Assembly: GCA_964343075.1 (NCBI GenBank)
Contig: CAYFGT010000003.1
Span: 49,021 to 113,020 of the forward strand
DNA length: 64,000 nucleotides
Reading direction: 5' to 3'
Source: UBA2588 sp964343075
Lineage (GTDB): Bacteria > Chloroflexota > Dehalococcoidia > Lucifugimonadales > UBA3495
Position numbers and translations under genes: made by a program. The notes under the pieces were generated by a model. That model worked only from the letters and a program-made list of their open reading frames with translations. It was not told the origin of the DNA and made no database searches. Of this stretch, positions 36,763 to 45,916 are shown in pieces (position 1 is the stretch's first letter; every line of letters starts with the position of its first letter).

Positions 36763-37626
36763 TTACATAATCTCCTTATCGGGCAGAGGTGTTGGGTCTG
36801 TCATTTTGTTCATTATTGAAGAGGCTTGTTGTGTTACGGTTGTATAAAGTTCTAAGGCCTGCGGGAAATGTTCTCTGAGCCAATCTATATGACTGAGTAC
36901 AGTGTCTTTATCATGACGGACTACCGGTCCTGTTAAAGAGCTAGAACCATAGGTGAAATAGTTATCTATAGTGGTCTCCACAATAGTTTTGAGAGCACTA
37001 GATGATTGGATATGGTCAAGTCCGGCTGTGGTCATTAATTGTTTGGACAGTTCTAGTAAGGTAGTTACATGTCCGCAGGCCATTATCGCACCTATGTGAT
37101 ACGGAATTTTAGAGTGTTTGTCCAAGTTAACCCAAAACCCGTCCAATGTACTAGCAACTTGGGATAATACGGCCTGCACCACCGACGACTCTGTAGTAAT
37201 GGAAAACGTTACATCAGTGAAAAGGCCCAGATGGTCGTTTGGATGTTTAACTAGGTTTATAGTTTGAAGGGGATGGAACACTCCCGTTAAAGCTCCGTTA
37301 TCCATCGCATGGTTTAGTACTTCTGTATCTTGGGTACCGGAGCAATGGATAACAATGTGTCGAGAATCCCAGTACAAGGATTCACATACATTCTGGATTT
37401 CTTGGTCAGGTACGGTGAGGAATACTAGATCACAAAACTCAACTAGTTGTTGTGATGTCTGCTTATATGTGCAGTTGCGTGGTATGAGGTCATTATGTAT
37501 CTTGCTATGCTCAGCATTAGTGACTGCCGTTACAGAGATACCTGAGTCGATGAAGTTCCAAGCCAAAGCCTGGCCTACTTTCCCATATCCGATAATCCCA
37601 ATCCTCCGAGATTCGAGTGTGCTCAT
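36763..37626 (-). CDS. DUF2520 Rossmann-fold dehydrogenase-like protein
   Basis: A 287-residue protein with an N-terminal NAD(P) fold (RIGIIGYGKVGQALAWNF, then DLVFLTVPDQEI and VIHCSGTQ) and a helical C-terminal domain with GVFHPLQTI and the YHIGAIMACGHVTTLLEL block. This is the Rossmann-like/DUF2520 pair, distantly related to ketopantoate reductase and F420-dependent NADP reductase. It lies one base upstream of panB, so a role as the missing ketopantoate reductase is attractive but is inference. Its 5' end overlaps the P1 peptidase gene by four bases. Confidence 0.8.
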   Translation of the reverse strand: MSTLESRRIGIIGYGKVGQALAWNFIDSGISVTAVTNAEHSKIHNDLIPRNCTYKQTSQQLVEFCDLVFLTVPDQEIQNVCESLYWDSRHIVIHCSGTQDTEVLNHAMDNGALTGVFHPLQTINLVKHPNDHLGLFTDVTFSITTESSVVQAVLSQVASTLDGFWVNLDKHSKIPYHIGAIMACGHVTTLLELSKQLMTTAGLDHIQSSSALKTIVETTIDNYFTYGSSSLTGPVVRHDKDTVLSHIDWLREHFPQALELYTTVTQQASSIMNKMTDPTPLPDKEIM

Positions 37627-38540
37627 AAGGAGTCCACTGCGGCCAATACCGCTTTGGAAACGACCTTAACCACCGTGATCGCTAGTTCGTCTATATTGAA
37701 CGCCACGTCCTTGGTGCCTGTTCCTATAGCAAATAAAGTGTCTCCATCCCTCATGGTATGACAGGGCTTTATGGTAAGGGCTAATCCATCGTGACCAATT
37801 GATGCCAAATATTGGGCCTCAGACTTAGTGATGGAAGCGTCCGTACCAATCACGCCAATTGTTGTATTCAGGGTTGCAGTTTGTTGGTCTGGATTATCGT
37901 ATTGTGTAGGATTTAAGGGGTCATAATCGGATGGAGCATTCTTAGGTATAGCAACTGGTAGTCCAGTAGAGTGGTCGTATATACATCCGAAAGCATTCAC
38001 AGCTATGGTCGCGGCAACAGTGATTCCAGAAGGTAGGACAAATGATGAAGATCCTATTCCTCCCTTTTGTGCCGAACTTCTCCCGTTCGTTTTAGCTACT
38101 GTGGCACCTGTTCCTGCACCCACAGAGCCGCTGCTCAAGGGTTCCGTCGAAGCATTTTGGCAAGCGCTATAGCCATCCTGATAACTTAACGTTTGGTTAG
38201 TCTTGAAGTTTAAATCATATAATATTGCCGCGGGTATTATAGGTACTAGATTTTCTCCAACTCGATGCCCTATGCCTCTCTCCTGCATATATAACATCGC
38301 CCCATCCGCTGTAGTTAATCCATATGCACTACTCCCTGATAGCATAATCCCATGAATTTTTTGGATGTGTCTACTGGGTGAAAGCAAATCGGTTTCTCTA
38401 GTACCTGGGGAACCTCCACGGACATCTACTCCGCCTGTTGCCCCGTTTTCCGCTAGGATGACAGTACATCCGGTGCCTTTATCCCGATCTGTGAAGTGCC
38501 CTGCTTTCAACCCGTCAACTGCAGTAATAGTCGTGTTCAC
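37623..38540 (-). CDS. P1-family (DmpA-like) aminopeptidase
   Basis: A 305-residue Ntn-like hydrolase. GVDVRGGSPGTRETDLLSP, HGIMLSGSSAYGL, GSVGAGTGATVAK and a late TIKPCHTMRDGDTLFAIGTG are the recurring blocks of the P1 family (L-aminopeptidase/D-esterase). These enzymes cleave themselves before a Ser or Thr; the stretch NTTIGVIGTDA (residues 225-235) is the likely site. The natural substrate is not known. It heads the unit with the DUF2520 gene and panB. Confidence 0.85.
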   Translation of the reverse strand: MNTTITAVDGLKAGHFTDRDKGTGCTVILAENGATGGVDVRGGSPGTRETDLLSPSRHIQKIHGIMLSGSSAYGLTTADGAMLYMQERGIGHRVGENLVPIIPAAILYDLNFKTNQTLSYQDGYSACQNASTEPLSSGSVGAGTGATVAKTNGRSSAQKGGIGSSSFVLPSGITVAATIAVNAFGCIYDHSTGLPVAIPKNAPSDYDPLNPTQYDNPDQQTATLNTTIGVIGTDASITKSEAQYLASIGHDGLALTIKPCHTMRDGDTLFAIGTGTKDVAFNIDELAITVVKVVSKAVLAAVDSL

Positions 38541-38544
38541 AGGT

Positions 38545-38613
38545 TTACCTAAAACCAGGACCCGAGTAGCCTAGTGAATATAGTGTGGTCTTGGTCAACG
38601 CGATCCAAGCCAT
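38545..38613 (-). CDS. Possible 22-residue upstream ORF
   Basis: In the 173-base gap before the P1 peptidase, an ATG on the minus strand is preceded by AAGGAAGGGG at four bases and opens 22 codons (MAWIALTKTTLYS...), stopping four bases before the P1 start region. A GGAGGTGA also occurs further upstream. It could be a leader peptide or chance. Nothing else is seen in this gap. Confidence 0.2.
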   Translation of the reverse strand: MAWIALTKTTLYSLGYSGPGFR

Positions 38614-38713
38614 ATGGCCCCTTCCTTAAATCAAAACAACTCACCTCCGTACAAACGGTAGATGGTATTTAAATTGTAAAATTGGCTACTGACGATGTCA
38701 AACTTTTAAAGAA

Positions 38714-39955
38714 TTATTCCTTACCGTTTACTATATTTATGATGTTTTCGCCGATTTTTAAGAATTCTTCAGAGATTTCTTCTAGGTCTCCTTTGTTGGA
38801 AGCATACAGTTCCAGCGCTTTCAGCGGGTTCAGATCCTGAGCTTTTTCGACAGATACGCTAGGTCTTCTCTGTGACAGGCTTTCGTATGTAATGTTGGCA
38901 ATGAATTTTGCGGATGCCAACGAATCTCGGATTTGGCGTTCGTTGATCAATTGATACAAATTGGAAGGTAATTTGATTCTGAGTCGGACTATAGCTTCAT
39001 CCACGCTGTGAGTGGAAATCTGGAAAGCAATATACCCGTTGGGGTCTCCAGTATCAGGTGGCACCTGGACATCAATGGTTAAAAATTTGCGCGCTGAGAC
39101 TTTTACAAATTCAAATGAGGATAATCTAGTAGTTGCAGGACGAGTTTCGTCTAGTATGATTACACAGAAACCTTTATCTTCGTGCTCTTCTGAAAAATCA
39201 ACCCGTTCCAAACTTCCTGAATATACGATCTGTGGGTGATTTGAACTAACGACTTGATGCTTGTGAATGTGACCTAGGGCTACGTAGTCGATTTGAGGAT
39301 ACTGGAGTGAACTTACCAAAAGTGTGTGATCATTCCCCATCATCATAGACCTTTCGGAACCCACAGTGGCTCCGTTTACGGTTACATGCCCGACTATGAT
39401 GGCAGGAATATTAGGGTTTAGGTTTGCAGCGTTGGCTCTGATTCCTTCGGTGAGTCTTCGTTCCAGTTCCATTCGTACTTGGTCTATGTTAAGCCCTTTC
39501 GTCTCTTCTCGTGATAGTAGCGAGCCTTTTTTGGGCCAGGGAAGGGAAATTATTTGAATGGGGCCAGCTTCCGTAGTAATGATATGTGTTGTTAAGGTAT
39601 CACCGACATGAATGCCTGCAACATCCAGGGTAGGGAAGATTTCTACAGCAGTTGCCCGATTAGTTGAATTAGGTAAATCGTGATTGCCTACAACTACAAA
39701 AGTGGGAATATTAGCTTTGGTTAGTCTGGATATCCTTTTGGCGAACTCTCGCTGGTGAGTTTGGGAAGGGTCTCGGGATTTATAAACGTCTCCTGCAAGT
39801 ACCACAAGATCAACGGTATGGGTGATCGCATAGTCGACTAGTTCATCAAATACATTTAAGAAATCATTTAATCTTGACGACAGCCCAGTGTCTGGGTCAA
39901 TTGTTCCATAATTTTCAACTCCTATGTGGAGATCTGCGAAATGGATGATTTTCAT
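38714..39955 (-). CDS. sbcD: SbcD/Mre11-type DNA exonuclease
   Basis: A 413-residue metallophosphoesterase. The two-metal site is complete: HFADLHIG, VVLAGDVYKSRDP, FVVVGNHDLPN, IIVGHVTV and YVALGHIHKHQ. This is the nuclease half of the SbcCD (Mre11-Rad50) complex that opens hairpins and processes double-strand ends. The last 120 residues are a less conserved capping domain. No sbcC is adjacent; a HerA-type ATPase gene is found 17 kb away. The gene is divergent from rnpB. Confidence 0.88.
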   Translation of the reverse strand: MKIIHFADLHIGVENYGTIDPDTGLSSRLNDFLNVFDELVDYAITHTVDLVVLAGDVYKSRDPSQTHQREFAKRISRLTKANIPTFVVVGNHDLPNSTNRATAVEIFPTLDVAGIHVGDTLTTHIITTEAGPIQIISLPWPKKGSLLSREETKGLNIDQVRMELERRLTEGIRANAANLNPNIPAIIVGHVTVNGATVGSERSMMMGNDHTLLVSSLQYPQIDYVALGHIHKHQVVSSNHPQIVYSGSLERVDFSEEHEDKGFCVIILDETRPATTRLSSFEFVKVSARKFLTIDVQVPPDTGDPNGYIAFQISTHSVDEAIVRLRIKLPSNLYQLINERQIRDSLASAKFIANITYESLSQRRPSVSVEKAQDLNPLKALELYASNKGDLEEISEEFLKIGENIINIVNGKE

Positions 39956-40052
39956 AAGGTTACTATACTAGTTTATGGATGTAGATGACATAACTAACTA
40001 ACTGGGTTTCAGGCAAAATGAGAGTTGCGAGACTATTGCAATGGTAGTTGGA

Positions 40053-40081
40053 TTGACTACAAATTAAAGCTCTGTTAGTCT
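40053..40081 (+). promoter_or_regulatory. Probable rnpB promoter
   Basis: TTGACT (40053-40058) and TAGTCT (40076-40081) are 17 bases apart, and the RNase P RNA begins about five bases later. The rest of the gap back to sbcD (from 39956) shows no gene. Confidence 0.45.
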
Positions 40082-40085
40082 TGCT

Positions 40086-40482
40086 GGTGGCGATAAGTCA
40101 AGTTGGGTAATCGCCCTTGCAAAAGGGAGGAAAGTCCGGGCTCCTATGAACATGACGCTGGGTAACTCCCAGGCACCAGATGAACTGGTGACGGAAAGTG
40201 ACACAGAAACTAAACCGCCGGCGTTCGGTCGGTAAGGGTGAAAACGTGCGGTAAGAGCGCACGGCTATTGGAGGTGACTCCAAGGTGGTAAAACCCCGTT
40301 TGGAGCAAGGCCAAATAGGAGACTGATGAATGTTCATATCGATTGTAGGTCTCGGGTAGGCTGCTTGATCCCAGTGGTAACACTCCTGATCTGATCAGGG
40401 TACGAAGTATGGGGCTAGATAGATGATTACCGCCTCTTTTAGGAGGTACAGAACCCGGCTTATAGGCTTGGTTATCGCCATC
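40086..40482 (+). ncRNA. rnpB: RNase P RNA (bacterial type A)
   Basis: The catalytic RNA of RNase P, which trims the 5' leader of tRNAs. The ends pair as P1: GGTGGCGATAA (40086-40096) with TTATCGCCATC (40472-40482). The universal GAGGAAAGTCCGGGCTC (CR-I) is at about 40127-40143, GTAAGGGTGAAA and ACAGAACCCGGCTTATAGGC complete the core, and the P4 strands match. The length of 397 bases fits the A type. It is followed after 66 bases by a PHP gene. Confidence 0.95.
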
Positions 40483-40548
40483 TGTGAAAAATGAGGGGAT
40501 TGTCGTACAGATATGGCAATTTGATAGTGGAAGTTTATAGGGAAAAGG

Positions 40549-41196
40549 ATGTATATCGATTTGCACAGTCATTCGGTATCCTCAGATGATTCTAGGGCTA
40601 CTGTTGAACAATTTGTTAAATGGGTGGGAGTGTTGCGTAAAAAGGGATTCTGTATAGATGGGTTCGTGTTAACAGAGCACCGTAAATTTGACATCGATAA
40701 AGACTACAGTGCTCTCGCTGACCAATATAGCGTTAATATTTTCAAAGGGTCCGAACTCGACACGGCTCATGGTCACTTTTTAGTTTATGGGGTGACTGGG
40801 GCTCTGACTAATAGTATTGACTTTGGTAATGTGAAGATGGATTCACATGAACTTATGGAAGCAGCTGAATACCACGGAGCGATAGCACTTCCTGCCCATC
40901 CTGGGAGATTCGGTATAGGGTTGGTTGAATATATGGCGCAAGGAGAAGAGTTTCCCGAAGTGACAATTGTTGAACGTCTTAACGGGGGAGGAAGAGCAGG
41001 AGAAAATGAACGAGCTATTGAGTTATGTGAGCAGAAACTATATTGGGGAACAGGTGGAAGCGACGCTCACCTTGCTAGCCATTTAGGAGCATGCTTGACG
41101 GATTTTGAAAGTGATAACATTGTATGCGAAGCTGACATAGTGATTGCCCTCAAAGAGGGTAAATTTAAAGCCGTTAGGATTGAAGACACGGCTTAG
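40549..41196 (+). CDS. PHP-domain phosphoesterase-like protein
   Basis: A 215-residue protein with the PHP metal motifs: IDLHSHSVSSDDSRA at the start, LTEHRKFD, KGSELDTAHGHFLVYG, PAHPGRF and late GGSDAHLASHLGAC. Free-standing PHP proteins include histidinol phosphatase and nucleotide or nucleic-acid phosphoesterases, and the substrate cannot be told here. The ribosome site AAAAGG lies just before the ATG. Its stop is eight bases before the next start, so it may be co-transcribed with the MaoC pair. Confidence 0.85.
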   Translation: MYIDLHSHSVSSDDSRATVEQFVKWVGVLRKKGFCIDGFVLTEHRKFDIDKDYSALADQYSVNIFKGSELDTAHGHFLVYGVTGALTNSIDFGNVKMDSHELMEAAEYHGAIALPAHPGRFGIGLVEYMAQGEEFPEVTIVERLNGGGRAGENERAIELCEQKLYWGTGGSDAHLASHLGACLTDFESDNIVCEADIVIALKEGKFKAVRIEDTA

Positions 41197-41204
41197 GAGT
41201 GAGT

Positions 41205-41654
41205 ATGGAATTAAAATTAGAATACGATAAATCTTTATACGGGAAGGAGCATGTTGCTGGGCCGTTTCCTATATCCGCCGAGATCATCAAGGATTTTGCG
41301 AAAGCCACAGGTGAAACCAACCCGGTATATTTTGATGAAGATGAAGCTAAGACTAGAGGGTTTAACAACGTTGTTGCTCCGCCCACGCTATGTACTATGT
41401 TTGTCAGGCAAGTGAAATTACCTGATATTAAGCTAAATTTTGGGAAGAATAGATTTCATGCTGGGCAGCGGGTTTCGGTAAAGAGATCGATAGAAGCGGG
41501 AGATAGTTTGAGCGCTTCGTCCCATTTGAAAGAAGTTTATCCCAAGACAGGCCGGAGCGGTACGATGGTATTTATTGTTTGGGAAACCACGTTTACAAAT
41601 CAACACGGAGAAGTTGTGGCAGACGTCCAAGAGTCTTTTGCTACGAGGGAGTGA
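41205..41654 (+). CDS. MaoC/FAS1-like dehydratase, first subunit
   Basis: A 149-residue hot-dog-fold protein. It opens with the FAS1-like dehydratase pattern GPFPISAEIIKDFAKATGETNPVYFDEDEAKTRG (quoted for the ATG..NP.YxD order) and APPTLCTMF. I start at ATG 41205, five bases after AGGAG, rather than GTG 41199, which overlaps that site. The stop is one base before the second MaoC gene. The two subunits probably form one hydratase/dehydratase heterodimer on a 3-hydroxyacyl thioester. Confidence 0.8.
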   Translation: MELKLEYDKSLYGKEHVAGPFPISAEIIKDFAKATGETNPVYFDEDEAKTRGFNNVVAPPTLCTMFVRQVKLPDIKLNFGKNRFHAGQRVSVKRSIEAGDSLSASSHLKEVYPKTGRSGTMVFIVWETTFTNQHGEVVADVQESFATRE

Positions 41655-41655
41655 T

Positions 41656-42093
41656 ATGTTGGAATCCAAATACTTTGAAGACTTTGAGCTGGGAGATGAA
41701 ATTGGGCCTTTAATTGTGCAGGCGGATGATCAACAGGTTATAGATTTTTGCGAGCTCTGGGGTAATACCCCCCCTAACCGGTTCACCAGCAAAGAAATTG
41801 CAGAACAGACCGGGGTTGGAGAGCCGATAGTTCCCGGTATCATGAGTATGGCTCTGGTTGCAGAGTTGTTTAATGAATGTGGAGGATCTCAACACATTGT
41901 TGATTTAGATGTGGTGTTTAGGGCATCTGTTCCGCACAACGCTCCGTTACACATATTAGGCACTATAACCGATACCCGAGAAGAAGAAGGGCAATATTTG
42001 GTGGAATGCGACATATTGATGACAGGCCCTGAATCCCAAAGGTATGTGATAGGTACTGCTCTTGTGAGTTTGCCAAGCAACTCGAATTCATAA
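41656..42093 (+). CDS. MaoC-like dehydratase, second subunit
   Basis: A 145-residue hot-dog protein starting at ATG 41656 behind GGGAGTGAT. The frame extends upstream into the first MaoC gene but that part is out-of-family. YFEDFELGDEIGP opens it and FCELWGNTPPN replaces the usual FA..tGDxNP catalytic loop, so its own active site looks altered. The pairing of one intact and one altered MaoC domain is known from HadAB-type dehydratases. An SDR follows 15 bases later. Confidence 0.75.
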   Translation: MLESKYFEDFELGDEIGPLIVQADDQQVIDFCELWGNTPPNRFTSKEIAEQTGVGEPIVPGIMSMALVAELFNECGGSQHIVDLDVVFRASVPHNAPLHILGTITDTREEEGQYLVECDILMTGPESQRYVIGTALVSLPSNSNS

Positions 42094-42108
42094 TAATGGA
42101 GTCGTAAA

Positions 42109-42957
42109 ATGTATGATTTGACAGGAAAAGTTGCAGTTGTTACTGGGGCTGGAGGTCGGCATGGTATTGGTAGGTCTATTGCCACTAGATTGGCGTCGGA
42201 AGGAGCTGATGTAGTAGTGACTGATATAGTTCAGTCTCTTGAAGGTATAAGGCCGGAGGATTCGCTTGAAGGATGGGAAGGACTGCCTAGTGTTGTAAAA
42301 GAGATTGAAGGAATGGGTCGAAGGTCGCTCGGTATCTATTCTGATGTTTCGATCCAGGCCGATGTTGATGCGATGATGGATGAAGTCATTGGGAAGTTCG
42401 GGAAAATAGACATTCTAGTAAACAATGCAGGATCCAGGCCAGGGAAAGACAGAGTCCTTGTTGTTGACCTTGAAGAGGAAGCGCTAGACCTTGTAATGAG
42501 GGTTAATGTAAAAGGTACCTTTTTGTGTTCCCAAGCGGTTGTTAGGCAGATGATTAAGCAGGGGAATGGAGGTAAAATTGTTGTGATTTCTTCTGGGGCA
42601 GGTAAGAAAGGTATTGCAAAATATGCTGCCTACTGTGCGTCTAAGTTCGCACTCATAGGATTTACCCAGTCATTAGCTAAAGAAGTAGGCCAATACAACA
42701 TAAATGTTAACGCTATATGCCCGGGCCTTGTTGACACTGAAAGAGTAGATTTTATCGCAGCTGCTTTAGCCAATTCCGGAGAATCTGGCGCTGAATATCG
42801 AGCGGAAATGATTCAGGAAAGGTCGACTATTGTGCCTTTAGGTCGTGTTGCGCAAGGTGAGGATATTGCTAATACAGCAGCGTTTTTGTGTTCCAATGAG
42901 TCTGACTATCTGACTGGGTTGTCAATTAGTGTGTCAGGCGGAAGTGAGATGAATTAA
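42109..42957 (+). CDS. Short-chain dehydrogenase/reductase
   Basis: A 282-residue SDR. The cofactor turn is VTGAGGRHGIGRSIA (residues 10-24), followed by the VNNAGSRPG block, catalytic SSGAGKKG...YAAYCASK (Ser, Tyr, Lys present) and NINVNAICPGLVDTE. A linker of about 20 residues longer than usual (SLEGIRPEDSLEGWEGLPSV) follows the first strands. With the two MaoC proteins upstream it would make a hydratase-dehydrogenase module acting on hydroxyacyl substrates (inference). Confidence 0.85.
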   Translation: MYDLTGKVAVVTGAGGRHGIGRSIATRLASEGADVVVTDIVQSLEGIRPEDSLEGWEGLPSVVKEIEGMGRRSLGIYSDVSIQADVDAMMDEVIGKFGKIDILVNNAGSRPGKDRVLVVDLEEEALDLVMRVNVKGTFLCSQAVVRQMIKQGNGGKIVVISSGAGKKGIAKYAAYCASKFALIGFTQSLAKEVGQYNINVNAICPGLVDTERVDFIAAALANSGESGAEYRAEMIQERSTIVPLGRVAQGEDIANTAAFLCSNESDYLTGLSISVSGGSEMN

Positions 42958-42964
42958 TAGCTTA

Positions 42965-43252
42965 ATGGATATAGATAAAGATCAAATAGAACACCTGGCC
43001 TCTCTTATACGGGTTCGCCTAGATGTTGACGAAATTGAGAAGTTAGGTAACCAACTGAATGGTTTGGTTGCCGAATTTAATGTTTTACAAGAAGTTGATA
43101 CGGATCAGGTTGAGCCTACGGGGCATATAGCTGACTTAGATTCGGTACTCAGGCCCGATGAAACTAGACCTTCTATGACTCCAAGTGAAGTGTTGGAAAA
43201 CGCCCCTCAGACTTTTGACAATTTTATCAGGGTGAAGAGAGTGATTGAATAA
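42965..43252 (+). CDS. gatC: Asp/Glu-tRNA amidotransferase subunit C
   Basis: A 95-residue protein with the GatC layout: IDKDQIEHLASLIRVRLDVDEIEKL, the FNVLQEVDTDQVEPTGH turn (in part), LRPDETRPS and the C-terminal FIRVKRVIE. It holds the GatA and GatB chains together in the enzyme that turns misacylated Glu-tRNA(Gln) or Asp-tRNA(Asn) into the amide form. gatA begins two bases after its stop. Confidence 0.9.
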   Translation: MDIDKDQIEHLASLIRVRLDVDEIEKLGNQLNGLVAEFNVLQEVDTDQVEPTGHIADLDSVLRPDETRPSMTPSEVLENAPQTFDNFIRVKRVIE

Positions 43253-43254
43253 AA

Positions 43255-44712
43255 ATGTCTGAATTATGGGAACTTGATATTGTAACCGCGGTCCAAGGTT
43301 TATCAGCGCAGAAATTTTCTTGCCGGGAACTAATTGAGTCTTGTTTTAATCGGATAGATAGTGTCGAAAATAAAGTTCAGGCTTTTATTACCGTTACTAA
43401 GGAACAGGCATTAAATCAAGCAGATCTTGTTGATGGAGCAGATAAAGAGGAACGGAATTCTTCTTTGTTGGGTATACCTATACAATTGAAAGACCTACTG
43501 TCTACTGCGGGAACGCCTACAACCTGTGGGTCGAAAATGTTAGAGAATTTTGTTCCTGTGTATGACGCGACTGTGGTTGCGAAACTTAAAGAAAGCGGAG
43601 CAATATCATTAGGGAAAGGGAATATGGATGAGTTTGCAATGGGATCGTCATGTGAAAACTCTGCTTACCACCCCACCTACAATCCTTGGGATTTAGCCAG
43701 AGTACCTGGAGGGAGTAGTGGCGGAGCTGCTGCTTCAGTTGCGAGCGGAGAGGTGATGTGTGCCATTGGATCAGATACTGGTGGTAGTATCAGGCAACCT
43801 GCTTCGTTATGCGGGGTTGTTGGAATGAAACCTACGTACGGATTAGTTAGTCGATATGGCCTGATTGCCTTTGCTTCTTCGTTGGATCAGATCGGTCCAT
43901 TAACGAGGACTGTTTTGGATAACGCATTGGTTTTGGATGCAATCGCCGGATACGATCCAATGGATGCAACCAGCGTAAACCAATGGTACGAACCCATAAC
44001 CCCTAGAATCACAGGTAATGTTAGAGGCATGAAACTGGGGATCCCTTCTGAATATTTTGGAGATGGTATCGATGACTCAGTTAAAGAGTTAGTAATGGAT
44101 GCGGTCCGGATATTGGAGGCACAGGGAGCAGAAATCATTGATGTTTCGCTGCCTCATACAAAATACGCACTTTCATGCTATTACATTATTGCCCCATCCG
44201 AATGTTCTTCTAATTTGGCTCGTTATGACGGTGTTAAATATGGGCATTCGTTTTTAGCCACTGACGATATGTGGGAAGCAATGGAGAGTACCAGAGGAGA
44301 CGCGTTCGGCCAAGAAGTGAAAAGAAGAATGATGCTTGGTACTTATGCTTTGTCATCTGGGTATTATGATGCCTATTACTTAAAGGCTCAGAAAGTGAGA
44401 ACCTTAATCAAAGAAGAATTCGACTGTGTGTTCCAAGAAGTAGATGCTATTGTTTCCCCTACATCCCCGACTACTGCATTCAAAGTTGGAGAAAAAACTG
44501 ATAATCCTTTAGCGATGTATCTTAGCGACGTACTAACTATTCCTGCCAACATGGCAGGACTCCCTGGAATGTCTGTACCGTGCGGGTTTGCCAATGATTT
44601 ACCCGTTGGGTTGCAAATTATAGGTCCTCGTTTCTCCGAACATAGGATATATGATATTGGCGTTGCCTACGAAAAGAATAGTGACTGGCCCAGACTGAAG
44701 ACGCTTTTATAG
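43255..44712 (+). CDS. gatA: Asp/Glu-tRNA amidotransferase subunit A
   Basis: A 485-residue amidase that releases ammonia from glutamine for the tRNA reaction. The catalytic Lys79-Ser154-Ser178 triad is present in IQLKDLLS, PGGSSGGAAA and SDTGGSIRQPAS. The rest matches the family in length, including SYGYDAYYL-like and SPTSPTTAFK stretches. No gatB lies within the window, so the operon is split as in several lineages. Confidence 0.95.
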   Translation: MSELWELDIVTAVQGLSAQKFSCRELIESCFNRIDSVENKVQAFITVTKEQALNQADLVDGADKEERNSSLLGIPIQLKDLLSTAGTPTTCGSKMLENFVPVYDATVVAKLKESGAISLGKGNMDEFAMGSSCENSAYHPTYNPWDLARVPGGSSGGAAASVASGEVMCAIGSDTGGSIRQPASLCGVVGMKPTYGLVSRYGLIAFASSLDQIGPLTRTVLDNALVLDAIAGYDPMDATSVNQWYEPITPRITGNVRGMKLGIPSEYFGDGIDDSVKELVMDAVRILEAQGAEIIDVSLPHTKYALSCYYIIAPSECSSNLARYDGVKYGHSFLATDDMWEAMESTRGDAFGQEVKRRMMLGTYALSSGYYDAYYLKAQKVRTLIKEEFDCVFQEVDAIVSPTSPTTAFKVGEKTDNPLAMYLSDVLTIPANMAGLPGMSVPCGFANDLPVGLQIIGPRFSEHRIYDIGVAYEKNSDWPRLKTLL

Positions 44713-44727
44713 TACTGTGAGGTTTGG

Positions 44728-45861
44728 ATGAACCGCGTAGAATTGAAAGGGGAACTCATCAAACGCTTTGATGCGAATCACCTGAATGCTGCATACCATG
44801 GACCTTGGACTGTATGGTGCATGTTGAATGGGCATCCATTAGATGAAAGTTCAAATAATTCACAATTGTTAGAACGTTTTGTAGATGAAACTATTTTGGT
44901 TATGGGCATCAAAATGCAGGCTTTTAGGAATGCACAGAAACTCCAAGCATCTCATAAGATTTGTACGTTGGCAGAAATTCTAACAGGAGAATATTTTCGA
45001 TCCTTGGCCTTGAGCAATTTTTTTGATGAGGATGCGTATTGTTGGATCTTGAACAAAGAAATCTTTCCAACGATTGAAGCTTATGTTTATGAATGTGATG
45101 GGGGCAATATTGATGATTGTTATGAGTCTGTTTTTGAATATGCGGTTAGACAGGAGCTGGTAAACCATAATTCCATAAAGAATTCGGACTCTATGGAAAT
45201 ACTGCAAAGATCGATTAAAGACACTGATTTTGTTTTGATTAATGAGTGTGATTCTTTAAGTAAGACCAGAAATATCATCACTATAATATTGGATCAATAT
45301 AGTACCGCTTCAACTGATAGTCTTAAGTTTCTTTTGGCTAGGATAGCGACTGTGACAGACGATAGTTTATCTCAAGTTTTATTGAAAGCAATTTACTTCG
45401 ACTTGATTTTTAATTTGGGTGAATTGGGAAAGGAATGGTATCTTGCTCCAGTGTATAGGAAATCTACTGGGATTGGACCGAATCCTAGCAACTTATCAAA
45501 AATTATCACAGGGATACTCAAGCAAGGGAGTATCCTGAGTATGGATCCGTTTTATCTAGACTGGATGCTTTATCGGATGGAACAATATATTAACGGAGGA
45601 ATTCTCAGATTAAGAGATGGTTCAGATCAACATACTGCAGAAGCTATATGCACCTCTTATCAAGATTACTTGAATGCTGCCAAGCCTAGGACCCCGGTTC
45701 CTGACCGAATTGAAGGATCGAATAGTGACGGTTTGGTAGAAATTTTGCGACGTTTGATTACTTTTGTGAGTCCGAGTGTTGGCTTGGTAATAATACAGAA
45801 CTTGAAGCCATTTCTGACTGGCCAAGTAGTTATGATGGATCAATGGGACAAGCATATTTGA
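44728..45861 (+). CDS. Unknown 377-residue protein
   Basis: A soluble, mostly helical protein with no family I recognise. It has no signal peptide or membrane segment. Scattered cysteines (in VWCMLNG, YVYECDGGNIDDC, NECDSLSK) show no metal-site spacing. A TGAGG ribosome site lies before the ATG, 15 bases after gatA, so it may be read with gatCA, while 55 bases separate it from the TPP enzyme genes. Codon use looks native. Confidence 0.7.
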   Translation: MNRVELKGELIKRFDANHLNAAYHGPWTVWCMLNGHPLDESSNNSQLLERFVDETILVMGIKMQAFRNAQKLQASHKICTLAEILTGEYFRSLALSNFFDEDAYCWILNKEIFPTIEAYVYECDGGNIDDCYESVFEYAVRQELVNHNSIKNSDSMEILQRSIKDTDFVLINECDSLSKTRNIITIILDQYSTASTDSLKFLLARIATVTDDSLSQVLLKAIYFDLIFNLGELGKEWYLAPVYRKSTGIGPNPSNLSKIITGILKQGSILSMDPFYLDWMLYRMEQYINGGILRLRDGSDQHTAEAICTSYQDYLNAAKPRTPVPDRIEGSNSDGLVEILRRLITFVSPSVGLVIIQNLKPFLTGQVVMMDQWDKHI

Positions 45862-45916
45862 CTACGGCCTGCAAACAAAGTAAAGTACCAATAGAACTAG
45901 ATATAGGAGATTTCAA

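Noticed and set aside
40098..40572. Minus-strand ORFs of 79 and 120 residues across the RNase P RNA
   Set aside because: They are antisense to a structured RNA with all universal RNase P elements.
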